Source: Verrucomicrobiaceae bacterium (lineage in GTDB: Bacteria > Verrucomicrobiota > Verrucomicrobiia > Chthoniobacterales > JAATET01). Taken from it: a DNA stretch of 64,000 bases. A model generated the notes under the pieces. That model saw only the letters and a program-made list of their open reading frames with translations. It was not told where the DNA came from and made no database searches. Made by a program: the position numbers and the translations under genes. The stretch is taken from positions 41,660 through 105,659 of the forward strand of contig JAIYAZ010000068.1 in the NCBI GenBank assembly GCA_027488755.1, given 5' to 3'. Positions within the stretch are counted from its first letter, which is position 1. Each line of letters starts with the position of its first letter. Below, piece by piece: positions 18,049-27,754 of the stretch.

Positions 18049-18510
18049 ATGCACGAGAGCATCCGCATCGAGCCGGCCACGCTGGACGATCTCCCCCTGC
18101 TCGTTGATCTGCTCGAAGACCTCTTTTCGATGGAGGCCGACTTCGTGCCGAATCGCGAGAAACAGGAGCGCGGGTTGCGTCTCATTCTGGAGCAGCCTTC
18201 GCGCGGGCGGATTTTTGTCCTGCGCAACGACCATCGCGTGATCGGCATGATCAATCTGCTCATCACGATCAGCACGGCGGAGGGCGGCTTTGTGCTGCTC
18301 ATGGAGGACGTGGTCGTGCACCGCGACCATCGCGGGCAGGGCTACGGCTCGGCGCTGCTGGAGCATGCGATCAAGTTTGCGCGCGAGAAAAACTTCCTGC
18401 GCATCACGCTCCTCACCGACCGCGACAACCAGGCCTCGAAGCGGTTTTACCTTTCGCGCGGTTTCGTCGAGAGCGGCATGGTGCCGCTGCGCATGCTTTT
18501 CCGGGACTGA
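18049..18510 (+). CDS. GNAT-family N-acetyltransferase
   Basis: 153 residues. The acetyl-CoA site is motif A, RDHRGQGYGSALL (about 93-105), after a beta strand with EDVVVH. The C-terminal part with RDNQASKRFYLSRGF is the usual motif B with Asn and Tyr. The acceptor is unknown. It starts a plus-strand run; LarB begins on the base after its stop codon, so the two are probably co-translated. Confidence 0.88.
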   Translation: MHESIRIEPATLDDLPLLVDLLEDLFSMEADFVPNREKQERGLRLILEQPSRGRIFVLRNDHRVIGMINLLITISTAEGGFVLLMEDVVVHRDHRGQGYGSALLEHAIKFAREKNFLRITLLTDRDNQASKRFYLSRGFVESGMVPLRMLFRD

Positions 18511-19193
<683 letters not shown>

Positions 19194-19197
<4 letters not shown>

Positions 19198-20102
19198 GCG
19201 TGCGGGTTGCCTTCGTGCCCGGAGCGGGCCTGGGAAAACGCCTTCGCCCGCTCACCGAGGAGCGGCCGAAGCCGCTGGTGCCCGTGCGCAACCGGCCGCT
19301 GATCACCTACGTGTTCGACGCGTTGCTGGCGGTGGGCATCGAGCGCATCGTGGTGAACACGCACCATTGCCCGAAGGTTTACGCCGAGCTTTTCCCTGAC
19401 GCGATCTACCGCGGCTGCCCGCTGACGTTTGTCCACGAGCCTGTGCTGCTGGAGACGGCCGGCGGGCTCGAAAATGCCCGGGCGTTTTTCGGCCCGGGGC
19501 CGGTGCTTGTGCACAACGGCGATCTGCTCGCGAACCTGAACCTCGCCGGGCTGTTGGAAACGCATGCCCGCGAGGGACGCGAGGTCACCGCGCTCCTGCG
19601 CAGCGCGGGCGGGCCGCTGCACGTCTTGTTTGACCGCCGGATGGGGCGGATCCGGGACATCCGCGACGCGCTCGGGGCCGAGGGCGGCATCGATACGCTC
19701 TTTGCGGGCGCCTACGTGGTCGAGCCGGCGTTCCTCGACCGGATCCCGCCGCGGACGGTGATCTCGGTGATTCCCCTCTTCCTCGACATGCTCAAAAACG
19801 GCGTGTCGATCGCCGGGCGGCTGGACGATTCCGGCGACTGGGCCGACCTCGGCGACCGCGGCTCCTACCTCGCGGCGCACGCCGGCGGCTGGGTGATCGA
19901 CCCCGCGGCCGACGTCGCGCCGGATGCGCAATTGCTCGGCTTCGGCGCGGTGGGCGCGGGCGCGAAGGTCGGCGCGGGCGCAGTGCTCGCGGACACCGTG
20001 GTTTGGCCGGGCGCAGAAATCGCTTCCGGCGCCCGTTTGCGCGGCTGTATCGTGCGCGACCGGCGGGTGGCCCAAGGGGAGCACGCCGACACCGACTTCT
20101 AG
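19194..20102 (+). CDS. Sugar-1-phosphate nucleotidyltransferase with left-handed beta-helix tail (MurU-like)
   Basis: 302 residues from a GTG overlapping the larB stop. The N-terminal Rossmann-like domain has GAGLGKRLRPLTEERPKPLVPV (Mg/NTP loop, written in part), LLETAGGLENA, and VLVHNGDLL with the metal-binding Asp. The C-terminal 60-70 residues show hexapeptide-like repeats (DAQLLGFGAVGAGAKVGAGA). Similar to MurU and mannose-1-phosphate guanylyltransferases; classical MurU is shorter and lacks the beta-helix tail. It is followed 1 bp later by an AmgK-like kinase, the partner of MurU in peptidoglycan sugar recycling, so MurNAc-1-phosphate uridylyltransferase is one candidate. Other sugar-1-phosphates remain possible. 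Confidence 0.85.
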
Positions 20103-20103
20103 G

Positions 20104-21096
20104 ATGCTTTCCGACGCCGTTATCGCCCAGACCCGCGCCCGTTTTCCCGACCTCGCGGACGAGGATTTCCACGTGAGTCTGGTGGACAAGGGGGGCTCCG
20201 GCCGGAAGTTTTACCGCATTCAGGCCACCGGTGGTCCGTCGATGATCGCGGTGAAATACCAGCCCGACAAGGAGGAGAACCGTCACTACGCGGACATCGC
20301 CGACTACCTCGACCGCTCGACGGTGAACGTGCCGCACATTTTTCTCCACGACCACGACGAGGGCCTCATCTGGATGCAGGATCTCGGCGCGAAGGATCTC
20401 TGGAGCTTTCGCAATGAGCCGTGGGCGGTGCGCGGTCCACTCTACGAGCGCGCGCTGCGGCAGGTGTTCCTGCTGCACACGAGCGCGACCGAGCAGTGGG
20501 ATGGCGTGCATCCGCGCTTTGAGATCGAGTTCAACGAGCAGCTTTATCTCTGGGAGCAAAACTACTTTCTCGAGCATTGCCTGGGCGGTGTTTTCGGGCT
20601 GGGCGCGGAGGAGGCGGCGGCAGCCATTGATGCGCCGGGTCTGCGCACGCTCGCCACGCGCCTTGCCGCCGAACCGCGCGTGCTGGTGCACCGGGATTTT
20701 CAATCCCAGAACGTGATGATTCATGGCGGGGAGGCGTGGTTGATTGATTTCCAGGGCATGCGGCCCGGCCTGGCCCAATACGACCTCGCCTCGCTGCTTT
20801 ACGATCCCTACGTCACGCTCACCGACGCCGAGCGCGGGGAGATGCTGGCGTTCTACAAGGGGCTCCTCGCCGGTCGCGGCGCGCCCGCCGGCCCGGGGTT
20901 TGAGGAAACCTTTCACCTCTGTGCCGCGCAGCGCCTGATGCAGGCGCTCGGGGCCTATGGCTTTCTCGGCCTCAAGCGCGAGAAGCCCGAGTTTTTGCGC
21001 CACATTCCCGCGGCGCGTCAGTCGCTTCGCGAAGTCGCCGGCCGCGTGGATGGCCTCGGCGGCGTCGCCCAACTTCTCGCCACCCTCCCCGCATGA
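20104..21096 (+). CDS. AmgK-like anomeric sugar kinase (aminoglycoside phosphotransferase fold)
   Basis: 330 residues from ATG 20104. Kinase-like fold: nucleotide loop GGSGRKFYRI, lysine in MIAVKYQ, hinge QDLGAKDL, catalytic loop VHRDFQSQNVM and metal-binding DFQGM followed by YDLASLLYDPYV. This pattern matches AmgK, the kinase that makes MurNAc/GlcNAc alpha-1-phosphate. Maltokinases of the GlgE pathway share the fold but are usually longer. Context fits both: a MurU-like nucleotidyltransferase lies immediately upstream and glgE overlaps its stop by 4 bp downstream. A product with a 1-phosphate is likely either way. Confidence 0.85.
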   Translation: MLSDAVIAQTRARFPDLADEDFHVSLVDKGGSGRKFYRIQATGGPSMIAVKYQPDKEENRHYADIADYLDRSTVNVPHIFLHDHDEGLIWMQDLGAKDLWSFRNEPWAVRGPLYERALRQVFLLHTSATEQWDGVHPRFEIEFNEQLYLWEQNYFLEHCLGGVFGLGAEEAAAAIDAPGLRTLATRLAAEPRVLVHRDFQSQNVMIHGGEAWLIDFQGMRPGLAQYDLASLLYDPYVTLTDAERGEMLAFYKGLLAGRGAPAGPGFEETFHLCAAQRLMQALGAYGFLGLKREKPEFLRHIPAARQSLREVAGRVDGLGGVAQLLATLPA

Positions 21097-23099
21097 ATCC
21101 CGGCACCGCCACCGTCGTCATCGAAGCCATCACGCCCCAGATCGAAGGCGGGCGTTATCCGATCAAGCGCGCCGAGGGCGAGGATGTGGTCGTCGAGGCC
21201 GATATCTTCAAGGACGGGCACGACCTGGTTTCCGCCGTGTTGAAGTGGCGGCGCTTGGGGGATGCCGCCTGGCACGAGACGCCGATGGCGCCGATTCCCA
21301 ACGGCAACGACCGCTGGCGCGCCACGCTCACCGTGAGCGGCACCGGCGCCTACGAATACACGATCGAGGCCTGGGGCGACGCCTTCCTTTCGTGGCGGGA
21401 CGAGGTGGTGAAAAAGGTCGACGGCGGCCTTCTGGAACTCACCAGCGAAGCCCTCGAGGGCGCGCGGCTTTTGCGCGCCACCGCGGGACGCATCGCCGAC
21501 ACGGCAGATGCCGCCGCGTTGAAAAACTTTGCCGCCGGCCTCGAAGGCGCCGATCCCGCAACGCTCAAGGCCCTCGCGCTTGATCCCCTGCTGGAGGCCC
21601 TCGCCCGCACCTACGCCGATCGTTCGCTCGCCACGACCTACGCGCCGGCCCTGCGCATCTGGGTGGATCGCCGCGCGGCCGCCTTCGCCGCGTGGTATGA
21701 ATTTTTCCCCCGCAGTGCGGGCGGGCATCCCGACCGGGGATCGACGTTTCGCGAATGCCTCCCGCGCATCGACGACGCCCGCGCCATGGGCTTCGACGTC
21801 ATTTATTTCCCGCCCGTCCACCCGATTGGCGAGACCAAGCGCAAAGGCCGTAACAACGCGGTGACCTGCGAGCCCGGCGAGCCCGGCGTGCCTTACGCCA
21901 TCGGCAATTTTCGGCAGGGCGTAAACGGTGGCGGCCACATGGATGTCGCCCCCGAGCTCGGGACGCTGGCGGATTTCGACTGGCTCGTGGACGAGATTCA
22001 CGCCCGCGGCATGGAGGTCGCGCTCGACTTCGCGATCAACTGCTCGCCCGACCATCCCTACGTCCGCGACCATCCCGATTGGTTCTTCGCCCGGCCGGAC
22101 GGCACGATCAAATACGCCGAGAACCCGCCGAAGAAATACGAGGACGTCTACCCGCTGAACTACCACTGCGCGGACTGGCGCAACCTCTGGAACGAGCTGC
22201 GCGACGTCCTGCTTTTCTGGGCCGAACGCCGCGTGCGCATCTTCCGTGTGGACAATCCCCACACGAAACCCGTGGCGTTCTGGGAATGGGTGATCGCCGA
22301 GGTGCAGGCGAAATTCCCCGACGTCATCTTTCTCAGCGAGGCGTTCACGCGGCCGAAAATGATGCGCGTGCTTGCCAAGGCCGGCTTCACGCAGAGTTAC
22401 ACCTACTTCACCTGGCGCACGGGCAAGGCCGAGCTCATCGAGTATCTTGAGGAGCTCACGCAGGGCGAAATGGCCGACTACTTCCGCGGGAATTTTTTCA
22501 CGAATACGCCCGACATCCTCCCGCTGCATCTGCAGACCGGCGGCCGACCCGCCTTCGTCCAGCGGGCCGTGCTGGCCACGACGCTCGTGCCGGTCTACGG
22601 CATCTACAGCGGCTTCGAGCTGTGCGAAAACACGCCCGTCAAACCGGGCAAGGAGGAATACCTCGACAGCGAGAAGTATCAGTTCAAGGGCCGCGACTGG
22701 AACGCGCCCGGCAACATCAAGGATATCCTCACCGCGTTGAATCGCGCCCGCCGCGAGCACCGCGCGCTCCAGGAATACCGCAATCTGCGGTTCCACCCGG
22801 CGGACAACGAGCAGGTGCTCTTTTACAGCAAAATGACGGCCGCGCGTGACAGCATCATCCTCGTTGCGGTGAACCTCGATGCCCACAGCTTCCAAAGCGC
22901 TTGGCTGACCGTGCCCGTGGCCGACTTTGGCATCAACGAGGGCGACAGCTACGAGGTGCGCGATCTCATCACCGGCGAGGTGTTCCGCTGGAGCGGGGCC
23001 CGCAATTTTGTGGCGCTCGATCCGAAGACCCGCCCCGCCCACGTGCTCGAGGTGCGCCGCTGGCAGGGCCGCCAGCGCGGGCTTGACTGCTTCGCCTAA
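21093..23099 (+). CDS. glgE: Alpha-1,4-glucan:maltose-1-phosphate maltosyltransferase GlgE
   Basis: 668 residues, typical GlgE length. The N-terminal beta-domain (about 1-110) and helical insertion precede the GH13_3 barrel, which begins with AWYEFFPRSAGG. Diagnostic pieces: YFPPVHPIG, KGRNNAV, nucleophile Asp387 in FRVDNPHTKPVAFW and acid/base Glu416 in FLSEAFTRP. A C-terminal beta-domain ends the protein. GlgE adds maltosyl units from alpha-maltose-1-phosphate to alpha-1,4-glucan. It overlaps the AmgK-like kinase by 4 bp (ATGA). treS and a classical pep2/mak are not in the window, so the origin of maltose-1-phosphate is open. Confidence 0.95.
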   Translation: MNPGTATVVIEAITPQIEGGRYPIKRAEGEDVVVEADIFKDGHDLVSAVLKWRRLGDAAWHETPMAPIPNGNDRWRATLTVSGTGAYEYTIEAWGDAFLSWRDEVVKKVDGGLLELTSEALEGARLLRATAGRIADTADAAALKNFAAGLEGADPATLKALALDPLLEALARTYADRSLATTYAPALRIWVDRRAAAFAAWYEFFPRSAGGHPDRGSTFRECLPRIDDARAMGFDVIYFPPVHPIGETKRKGRNNAVTCEPGEPGVPYAIGNFRQGVNGGGHMDVAPELGTLADFDWLVDEIHARGMEVALDFAINCSPDHPYVRDHPDWFFARPDGTIKYAENPPKKYEDVYPLNYHCADWRNLWNELRDVLLFWAERRVRIFRVDNPHTKPVAFWEWVIAEVQAKFPDVIFLSEAFTRPKMMRVLAKAGFTQSYTYFTWRTGKAELIEYLEELTQGEMADYFRGNFFTNTPDILPLHLQTGGRPAFVQRAVLATTLVPVYGIYSGFELCENTPVKPGKEEYLDSEKYQFKGRDWNAPGNIKDILTALNRARREHRALQEYRNLRFHPADNEQVLFYSKMTAARDSIILVAVNLDAHSFQSAWLTVPVADFGINEGDSYEVRDLITGEVFRWSGARNFVALDPKTRPAHVLEVRRWQGRQRGLDCFA

Positions 23100-23118
23100 G
23101 GCGGGCGACCGTTCCGCC

Positions 23119-23877
23119 ATGAGGACAAGCCCCGCCCTTCGCGTGACCTGGCTGGCGGGCATCCTCGCCGGCGCGCTGCTCGCGCCGGGCCTTGCCGCGA
23201 CGTTGGTGCTCACGAGCGCGGCGGACACGTATCTTTTCTCGGCCAACGCCACCGTGAATTTCAACGGCGACGGCAACGGTATGCTCGTGGGGACCAACTC
23301 CGCCGGCGGAATCGGCCGCGGGTTGGTGCGGTTTGACCTGTCCGCAATTCCCGCCGGGGCGACCGTGGAGTCGGTGAGCCTGAGCCTCTTTGTGGGCAGC
23401 CTCGCGACCGCCGGAAGCGGCAAAACGGTGGCCCTGCACCGCATGCTGACCGGCTGGAACGAGACGTCGGCCACCTGGAACGACGCGAGTGCGGGAACGG
23501 CCTGGTCCGCGCCGGGTGGTGCCGCCGGCACGGATTTCGCGGCGGGCGCGAGCACGGTCTCGCCCGGGATGGCCGGCGGTTCGTTTCTTGCGCTCACCTC
23601 GGTCGCCGGCCTTGTGGCCGACGTGCAGGGATGGATCGACGCCCCGGCCACGAACGCGGGGTGGATGCTGCGGAATCAGGCCGAGGCCACGCTGCGGTCC
23701 GCCGGACGCATCGCGGATCTCGCGGCGTCCGTCGAGGCGCAGCGGCCGACGTTGACGGTGACCTATTCGGCCGTGCCGGAGCCGGGTTCGCTGGCGCTTT
23801 TCGGACTCTCGGCGGTGGGCGGATTGCTCGTGGCCGTCGGGTCGAGGAGACGGTTGAGGAGCGCGCCGAGGCGGTAG
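23119..23877 (+). CDS. PEP-CTERM sorted surface protein with DNRLRE-like domain
   Basis: 252 residues from ATG 23119, 19 bp after glgE. Signal peptide to about residue 27 (LAPGLA). The mature part is a DNRLRE-type beta-sandwich: SADTYLF near the start, GLVRFDLSAIPAGATVESVSLSL, WNETSATWNDASAG, GWMLRN and PTLTVTYS. The tail is a classical PEP-CTERM signal: VPEPGS (Pro220-Glu221-Pro222), a hydrophobic stretch and Arg-rich end, so it should be processed by an exosortase and fixed to the outer surface. The last 115 bp overlap the S1/P1 nuclease gene on the other strand, so the whole sorting tail is antisense to that gene's 3' end. Confidence 0.85.
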   Translation: MRTSPALRVTWLAGILAGALLAPGLAATLVLTSAADTYLFSANATVNFNGDGNGMLVGTNSAGGIGRGLVRFDLSAIPAGATVESVSLSLFVGSLATAGSGKTVALHRMLTGWNETSATWNDASAGTAWSAPGGAAGTDFAAGASTVSPGMAGGSFLALTSVAGLVADVQGWIDAPATNAGWMLRNQAEATLRSAGRIADLAASVEAQRPTLTVTYSAVPEPGSLALFGLSAVGGLLVAVGSRRRLRSAPRR

Positions 23878-24773
23878 CCGGCGAGCACGAGGCGGGCTTC
23901 GGCGAGGGGCCGGGCCTGCTCCACGTAAAGGCTCGTGAGGCTGAGGGGACCCAGGTCCGGGCCGGGGGGCAGTTTGCCGTAGGCGAAGTCAAAGCCGGCC
24001 TGGTGGCTTTCCAGCGCCCAGGTGGTCGCGTCGGCCTGCGGGGCGGTCATGCGGGCGACCGGGTATTTTTTCATGAGGGCCTCGGCCTCCCGCTCGACGA
24101 TGGAGCGGGCCATTTCGTGCCCGGTCACGGGTTTGAAGCGGTCGTAGAGCGGGGCCTCGAAGAACACGGTCGCGCTGCCGCCCTTGTAAACGCGGCGGTA
24201 GGCGCTGTCCCAGAAGAAGTGGAGGTTGCCGCCCTTGGTGAAGATGAGGTCCACGAGGGGGTCCTTGAGGTTTTTGATTTTCACCCGGTTGCCGCCGAGG
24301 TCTTCGCCCCGGCTGGTGGCGTGCAGGGGTTGGTGAACGTCGCCCACGAGGTGGAGGAGCATGACGATGGCCTGGTCACGGTCGATGGCGGGGTCGGTGA
24401 CCTCGCCGGTGATGATCGCGTTGCAGGCATCGATGCCCCACACGACGTTCGGCGCTTCGCGGCTGGCGGCGGGAAGCGGCGTGCCCTCGCGGGTGAAGGG
24501 CAGGTTCACATAGTGCCATGCGTTGAAGTCCTTCGTGCGGGAGCGGATGTCGTCCATCCAGCAGGCGGCGATCACGAAGTCGTAGGGAGCGTCCGACTTT
24601 TCGCGCTGGTTAAAGCGGACCAGGGCGGCGTCGAGTTCGGCGCGCGCGGCGGGCGTGAGCTGGGTCTGGGCGATGCGGGCCACGAGCATGTGGCCGAGGG
24701 GATCCCACGCCCGCAAGTTGGGCGCGGCGAGGGCGAGCAGCAGGGCAATCGCGGGAAGGAGGAGGCGAATCAT
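23763..24773 (-). CDS. Secreted S1/P1 nuclease
   Basis: 336 residues. Signal peptide ends RA, so mature Trp23 becomes the N-terminal zinc ligand typical of the family. Other zinc ligands are visible: His in DPLGH, Asp in WMDDI, His in NAWHYVN, the HLVGDVHQPLH block and His/Asp in NLHFFWDS. These trinuclear-zinc enzymes cut single-stranded DNA and RNA and can remove 3' phosphates; here probably for nucleic-acid scavenging in the periplasm. The C-terminal 38 codons are Pro/Ser/Thr-rich and lie opposite the PEP-CTERM gene's end; they look non-essential to the fold. Confidence 0.93.
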   Translation of the reverse strand: MIRLLLPAIALLLALAAPNLRAWDPLGHMLVARIAQTQLTPAARAELDAALVRFNQREKSDAPYDFVIAACWMDDIRSRTKDFNAWHYVNLPFTREGTPLPAASREAPNVVWGIDACNAIITGEVTDPAIDRDQAIVMLLHLVGDVHQPLHATSRGEDLGGNRVKIKNLKDPLVDLIFTKGGNLHFFWDSAYRRVYKGGSATVFFEAPLYDRFKPVTGHEMARSIVEREAEALMKKYPVARMTAPQADATTWALESHQAGFDFAYGKLPPGPDLGPLSLTSLYVEQARPLAEARLVLAGYRLGALLNRLLDPTATSNPPTAESPKSASEPGSGTAE

Positions 24774-24797
24774 GGCGACCGGGAGGGAAGCGAAGCG

Positions 24798-25505
24798 TTA
24801 GCGCCGGGTCGCGGTGTAAATGGAAACAATTCCGCCCGTGAGCGGCTCGGCCCGGGCGAGTTCGAAGCCGTGGGCTTCGAGCAGGGCGGTCATCGCGCGG
24901 CCGTTGGGGAATCCTTCGATGGACTCGCCGAGGTATTCGTAGGAGCCGCGGTCGCCTGTCACGAAGCCGGCCACGGTCGGCAGAATGTGGTGGAGGTAGA
25001 AGCGGTAGAAGGCCCGGAAGGGCGGGAAGGCCGGCAGGGAAAAGTCGAGGACGAGCACGTGGCCGCCGGGTCGCAGGATTCGAGCCATTTCCGCGATGGC
25101 CGCGGGCCAGGACGCCATGTTGCGCAGGCCGAACGCGACCGTAACGACGTCAAACGCCCCGTCGCGAAAGGGCAGGCGGGTTCCGTCGGCATTGATCAGG
25201 CGCGTCGCGCCCTTGCGCTGCGACTCAAGCAGCATCGGCTGGCAAAAGTCCGCGCCGACGACGTCCGCCGCGGGCACCGCGCCGCGAATGGCGAGCGCCA
25301 GGTCGCCGCTGCCGGTGGCGAGATCGAGCACGCGGGCGGGAGCCCAGCCTTTGACGAGCGCCGCGGCCCGGGCGCGCCAGAGGTAGTCAATGCCGAGGCT
25401 CAGCGCGTGGTTGGCGAAATCGTAGCGCCGCGCGATGGACGCGAAGGTGCGCCGGATGAATTGCGGGTCCTGCTGACGGTGTGGGGCGGCGGTGTCGGCG
25501 CTCAA
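24798..25505 (-). CDS. ubiE: Demethylmenaquinone/2-methoxy-6-polyprenyl-1,4-benzoquinol methyltransferase
   Basis: 235 residues from TTG 25505. No ATG or GTG occurs before the conserved FIRRTFASIARRYDFANHALSLG segment; an earlier TTG (25547) would read through the A/T-rich tail behind the tRNA. SAM site VLDLATGSGDLAL, then DFCQPML, DGTRLPFRDGAFD and FGLRNM, all UbiE/MenG signatures; EYLGESIEGFPNG and GGIVSIYTATRR close it. It methylates the quinone ring in menaquinone (or ubiquinone) synthesis. With a type II NADH dehydrogenase and nuo genes in the window, menaquinone respiration is likely. Confidence 0.93.
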   Translation of the reverse strand: MSADTAAPHRQQDPQFIRRTFASIARRYDFANHALSLGIDYLWRARAAALVKGWAPARVLDLATGSGDLALAIRGAVPAADVVGADFCQPMLLESQRKGATRLINADGTRLPFRDGAFDVVTVAFGLRNMASWPAAIAEMARILRPGGHVLVLDFSLPAFPPFRAFYRFYLHHILPTVAGFVTGDRGSYEYLGESIEGFPNGRAMTALLEAHGFELARAEPLTGGIVSIYTATRR

Positions 25506-25568
25506 AAAAATCGAAAAAAAATCGAAGGGATTCCCCCACAACCCCAATCCCCGTTTGAGAGAAAGTGG

Positions 25569-25650
25569 TGCTCACGAGAGGACTTGAACCTCCACGAGTT
25601 ACCCCATGCGCTTCTGAGACGCACGCGTCTGCCAATTCCGCCACGTGAGC
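25569..25650 (-). tRNA. tRNA-Leu (anticodon CAG)
   Basis: 82-nt class II tRNA. Acceptor stem GCTCACG/CGTGAGC with discriminator A, D-loop AATTGGCAGA, anticodon stem TGCGT/GCGCA around loop CTCAGAA giving CAG, long variable arm, T-loop GGTTCAAGTCC. CCA not encoded. It lies 63 bp upstream of the ubiE start on the same strand. Confidence 0.95.
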
Positions 25651-25770
25651 AGTGGAGGGGAGAAGATGCACGGTTCGTTGCGATTTGGCAACGGCGGAGT
25701 TTTCCTTTGAACAATTGCGCTCGCCATCGGTCTGATCCCGTGCGAAACGAAACTTCCCACTCATTCCTCA

Positions 25771-26856
25771 ATGCACCCCGTGAATCTCTCCTCCCGCCTG
25801 GCCGCCCTTGTCTCCTGCACCGCGATCGTTGGTGCCGCGCATGCCGAGAAGGCCACCGACAAAGCCGCTGCCACGCCCGCTCCCGCCGCCACGCCTGCCG
25901 CGAAGCCCCTCGAAATCAAGGACCCCGTGGCGACGGTCAACGGAGAGAAAATCACCAAGGCCGAGCTTCAGGAGGCCTTCGACAACGCGGTGAAGATGTC
26001 CGGCATGGACGCCTCGCAGCTCACCAACGAGCAGAAGCTCGCCGGCTACCGCAAACTTCTCGATGACCTCATCACCGAGCGCCTCCTGCGCGAAGCCGCT
26101 GCGGAAATCAAGGTCACCGACGACGACGCCAAGGCCGAGCTCGACAAGATCAAAAAGAACTTCCCCAGCGAGGACGCCTTCAAGGACCAGCTCAAGCAGG
26201 CCGGCCAGACCGAGGAGAAGCTCCAGAAGCTGATCAAGGAAGGCCTCGCGCAGCGCAAGTGGATCGAGGCGCAGATCGCCGATCAGGTCGCCGTCACCGA
26301 CGCGGACGCCGAGAAATTCTACAAGGAAAACATCAAGCAGTTCGAGCAGCCCGACCAGGTTCGCGCCAGCCACATCCTTTTCATGGTGCCGGAGGGTGCG
26401 CCCGAGGCCGAGGTGAAGAAGAAGGAAGCCGCCGCCCAGGCCGCCTACGACCGCGCCGTCAAGGGCGAGGACTTCACCAAGCTCGCCAAGGAACTCACCG
26501 AGGAACCGAATGGCAAGGAATCCGGCGGCGACCTCAACTTCTTCTCCAAGGAGCAGATGGTGCCCGAGTTTGCCAACGCCGCCTTCGGCATGAAGGTCGG
26601 TGACATCAGCAAGCCGGTGAAGACCGAGTTCGGCTACCACGTCATCAAGGTCACCGACAAAAAGGCCGCCGGCACCGTCCCGCTCACCGAGGTCAAGCCC
26701 CAGCTCGTGAGCTACCTCAAGAACCAGAAGCAGCAGGTCGCCGTGCAGGGCGTGATCACCAAGGTCCGCTCCGGCGCGAAGATCCAGAACAACCTGCCCG
26801 AGCCCGCGCCGGAAGCCGCCCCGGCCGCTTCGCCCGCCGCGAAGACCGGCAACTAA
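25771..26856 (+). CDS. Periplasmic parvulin-type peptidyl-prolyl isomerase (SurA/PrsA-like)
   Basis: 361 residues. Signal peptide to AHA (about 25), an Ala/Pro/Lys linker, then a SurA_N-like chaperone segment starting VATVNGEKITKAELQEAF. A long charged helical region follows. The parvulin domain is near 205-305: RASHILF, FTKLAKELTEEP, SGGDLNFFSKEQMVPEF, FGYHVIKVTD. A tail of Pro/Ala ends the protein. It should assist folding of outer-membrane or secreted proteins. Codon use is strongly biased to C-ending and AAG/GAG codons compared with neighbours, suggesting high expression. Confidence 0.92.
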   Translation: MHPVNLSSRLAALVSCTAIVGAAHAEKATDKAAATPAPAATPAAKPLEIKDPVATVNGEKITKAELQEAFDNAVKMSGMDASQLTNEQKLAGYRKLLDDLITERLLREAAAEIKVTDDDAKAELDKIKKNFPSEDAFKDQLKQAGQTEEKLQKLIKEGLAQRKWIEAQIADQVAVTDADAEKFYKENIKQFEQPDQVRASHILFMVPEGAPEAEVKKKEAAAQAAYDRAVKGEDFTKLAKELTEEPNGKESGGDLNFFSKEQMVPEFANAAFGMKVGDISKPVKTEFGYHVIKVTDKKAAGTVPLTEVKPQLVSYLKNQKQQVAVQGVITKVRSGAKIQNNLPEPAPEAAPAASPAAKTGN

Positions 26857-26866
26857 CCCTCCGCGC

Positions 26867-27754
26867 ATGGCCGCTCGCAAGCCGCCGGTCGGCGTCATCG
26901 GGTTGGGCCTCATTGGTTCCCGCGTGGCCGCAAATCTGCGGCGCGCGGGCCATGACGTGTGGGGGTGGAGCCGCTCGCCGAAGCCCGAGCCGGGTTTTCT
27001 CGCCTCCGCGGCCGAGGTCGCGGAGACGGCGGATCTCCTGCTCTTCTTTGTTTCGGACGGGCCCGCCCTGCTGGAAAATCTCCGCGCGATCGAGCCCGTG
27101 CTCGCTGCGCGGCACCTCGTTATCAACTGCGCCACGGTCGCGCCGGGCGAGGCCCGCGAAGCGGCCGCCATCGCGGCGGGGGTGAGCGCCGGATTTCTCG
27201 ACGCCCCGTTCACCGGCAGCCGCGAGGCCGCCGCGGCCGGGCAGCTTGTGCATTTTTTGTCCGGCCCCGCGGAATCCATCGAGCGCGCGGAGCCGATTCT
27301 TTCCGTTTCGGCGCGGGCGCTGCTGACGGTTGGGCCGGAGATTGGGCAGGCCAGCGCGATCAAGCTCGCGACGAATCTCCTCGCCGCCGCGCAGGTGCAG
27401 GCGCTGGCCGAGGCCCTCGCGTTGCTGGACAGTCAGGGCGTGGGCGGCGGAAAATTCGCGGAAATCTTTGCCCAGCACGGCACGCGCTCGAAGCTCGGCG
27501 ACATGAAGCTGCCCGGGATGATTGCGGGCGACTTCGACACGCATTTTGCCCTCAAGCACATGCGCAAGGACATGCGGCTCGCGCTCGGCGTGGCTGCGCA
27601 GGCCGGGCTCGATCTGCCCGCCACCGTCGCGACGGCGGCGGCGCTGGATTCCGGGCAGGACCGCGGCTGGGGCGAACACGATTACTCCGCCGTGGCCCGC
27701 CATTACGCCTTTCCCGGCCGCGAACCCGCGCCGGGTCTGCCGCCCGCCCCATGA
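26867..27754 (+). CDS. Beta-hydroxyacid dehydrogenase (3-hydroxyisobutyrate dehydrogenase-like)
   Basis: 295 residues. N-terminal Rossmann motif GVIGLGLIGSRVAANL, then FVSDGPALLENL, INCATVAPGEAR and DAPFTGSREAA (substrate loop), and the catalytic Lys in SAIKLATNLL (family G-x-x-x-K-x-x-N). The C-terminal helical domain includes LKHMRKDMRLAL. Family members oxidise 3-hydroxyisobutyrate, tartronate semialdehyde or related acids with NAD(P)+; Arg36-Ser37 after beta-2 hints at NADP. It follows the parvulin gene by 10 bp and its stop overlaps the YgfZ-like start (ATGA). Substrate unresolved. Confidence 0.88.
   Translation: MAARKPPVGVIGLGLIGSRVAANLRRAGHDVWGWSRSPKPEPGFLASAAEVAETADLLLFFVSDGPALLENLRAIEPVLAARHLVINCATVAPGEAREAAAIAAGVSAGFLDAPFTGSREAAAAGQLVHFLSGPAESIERAEPILSVSARALLTVGPEIGQASAIKLATNLLAAAQVQALAEALALLDSQGVGGGKFAEIFAQHGTRSKLGDMKLPGMIAGDFDTHFALKHMRKDMRLALGVAAQAGLDLPATVATAAALDSGQDRGWGEHDYSAVARHYAFPGREPAPGLPPAP

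Noticed and set aside
20900..23651. Long antisense open frame across glgE and the PEP-CTERM gene
   Set aside because: Composition and lack of any motif show it is a reverse-strand shadow; both plus-strand genes have clear family motifs.
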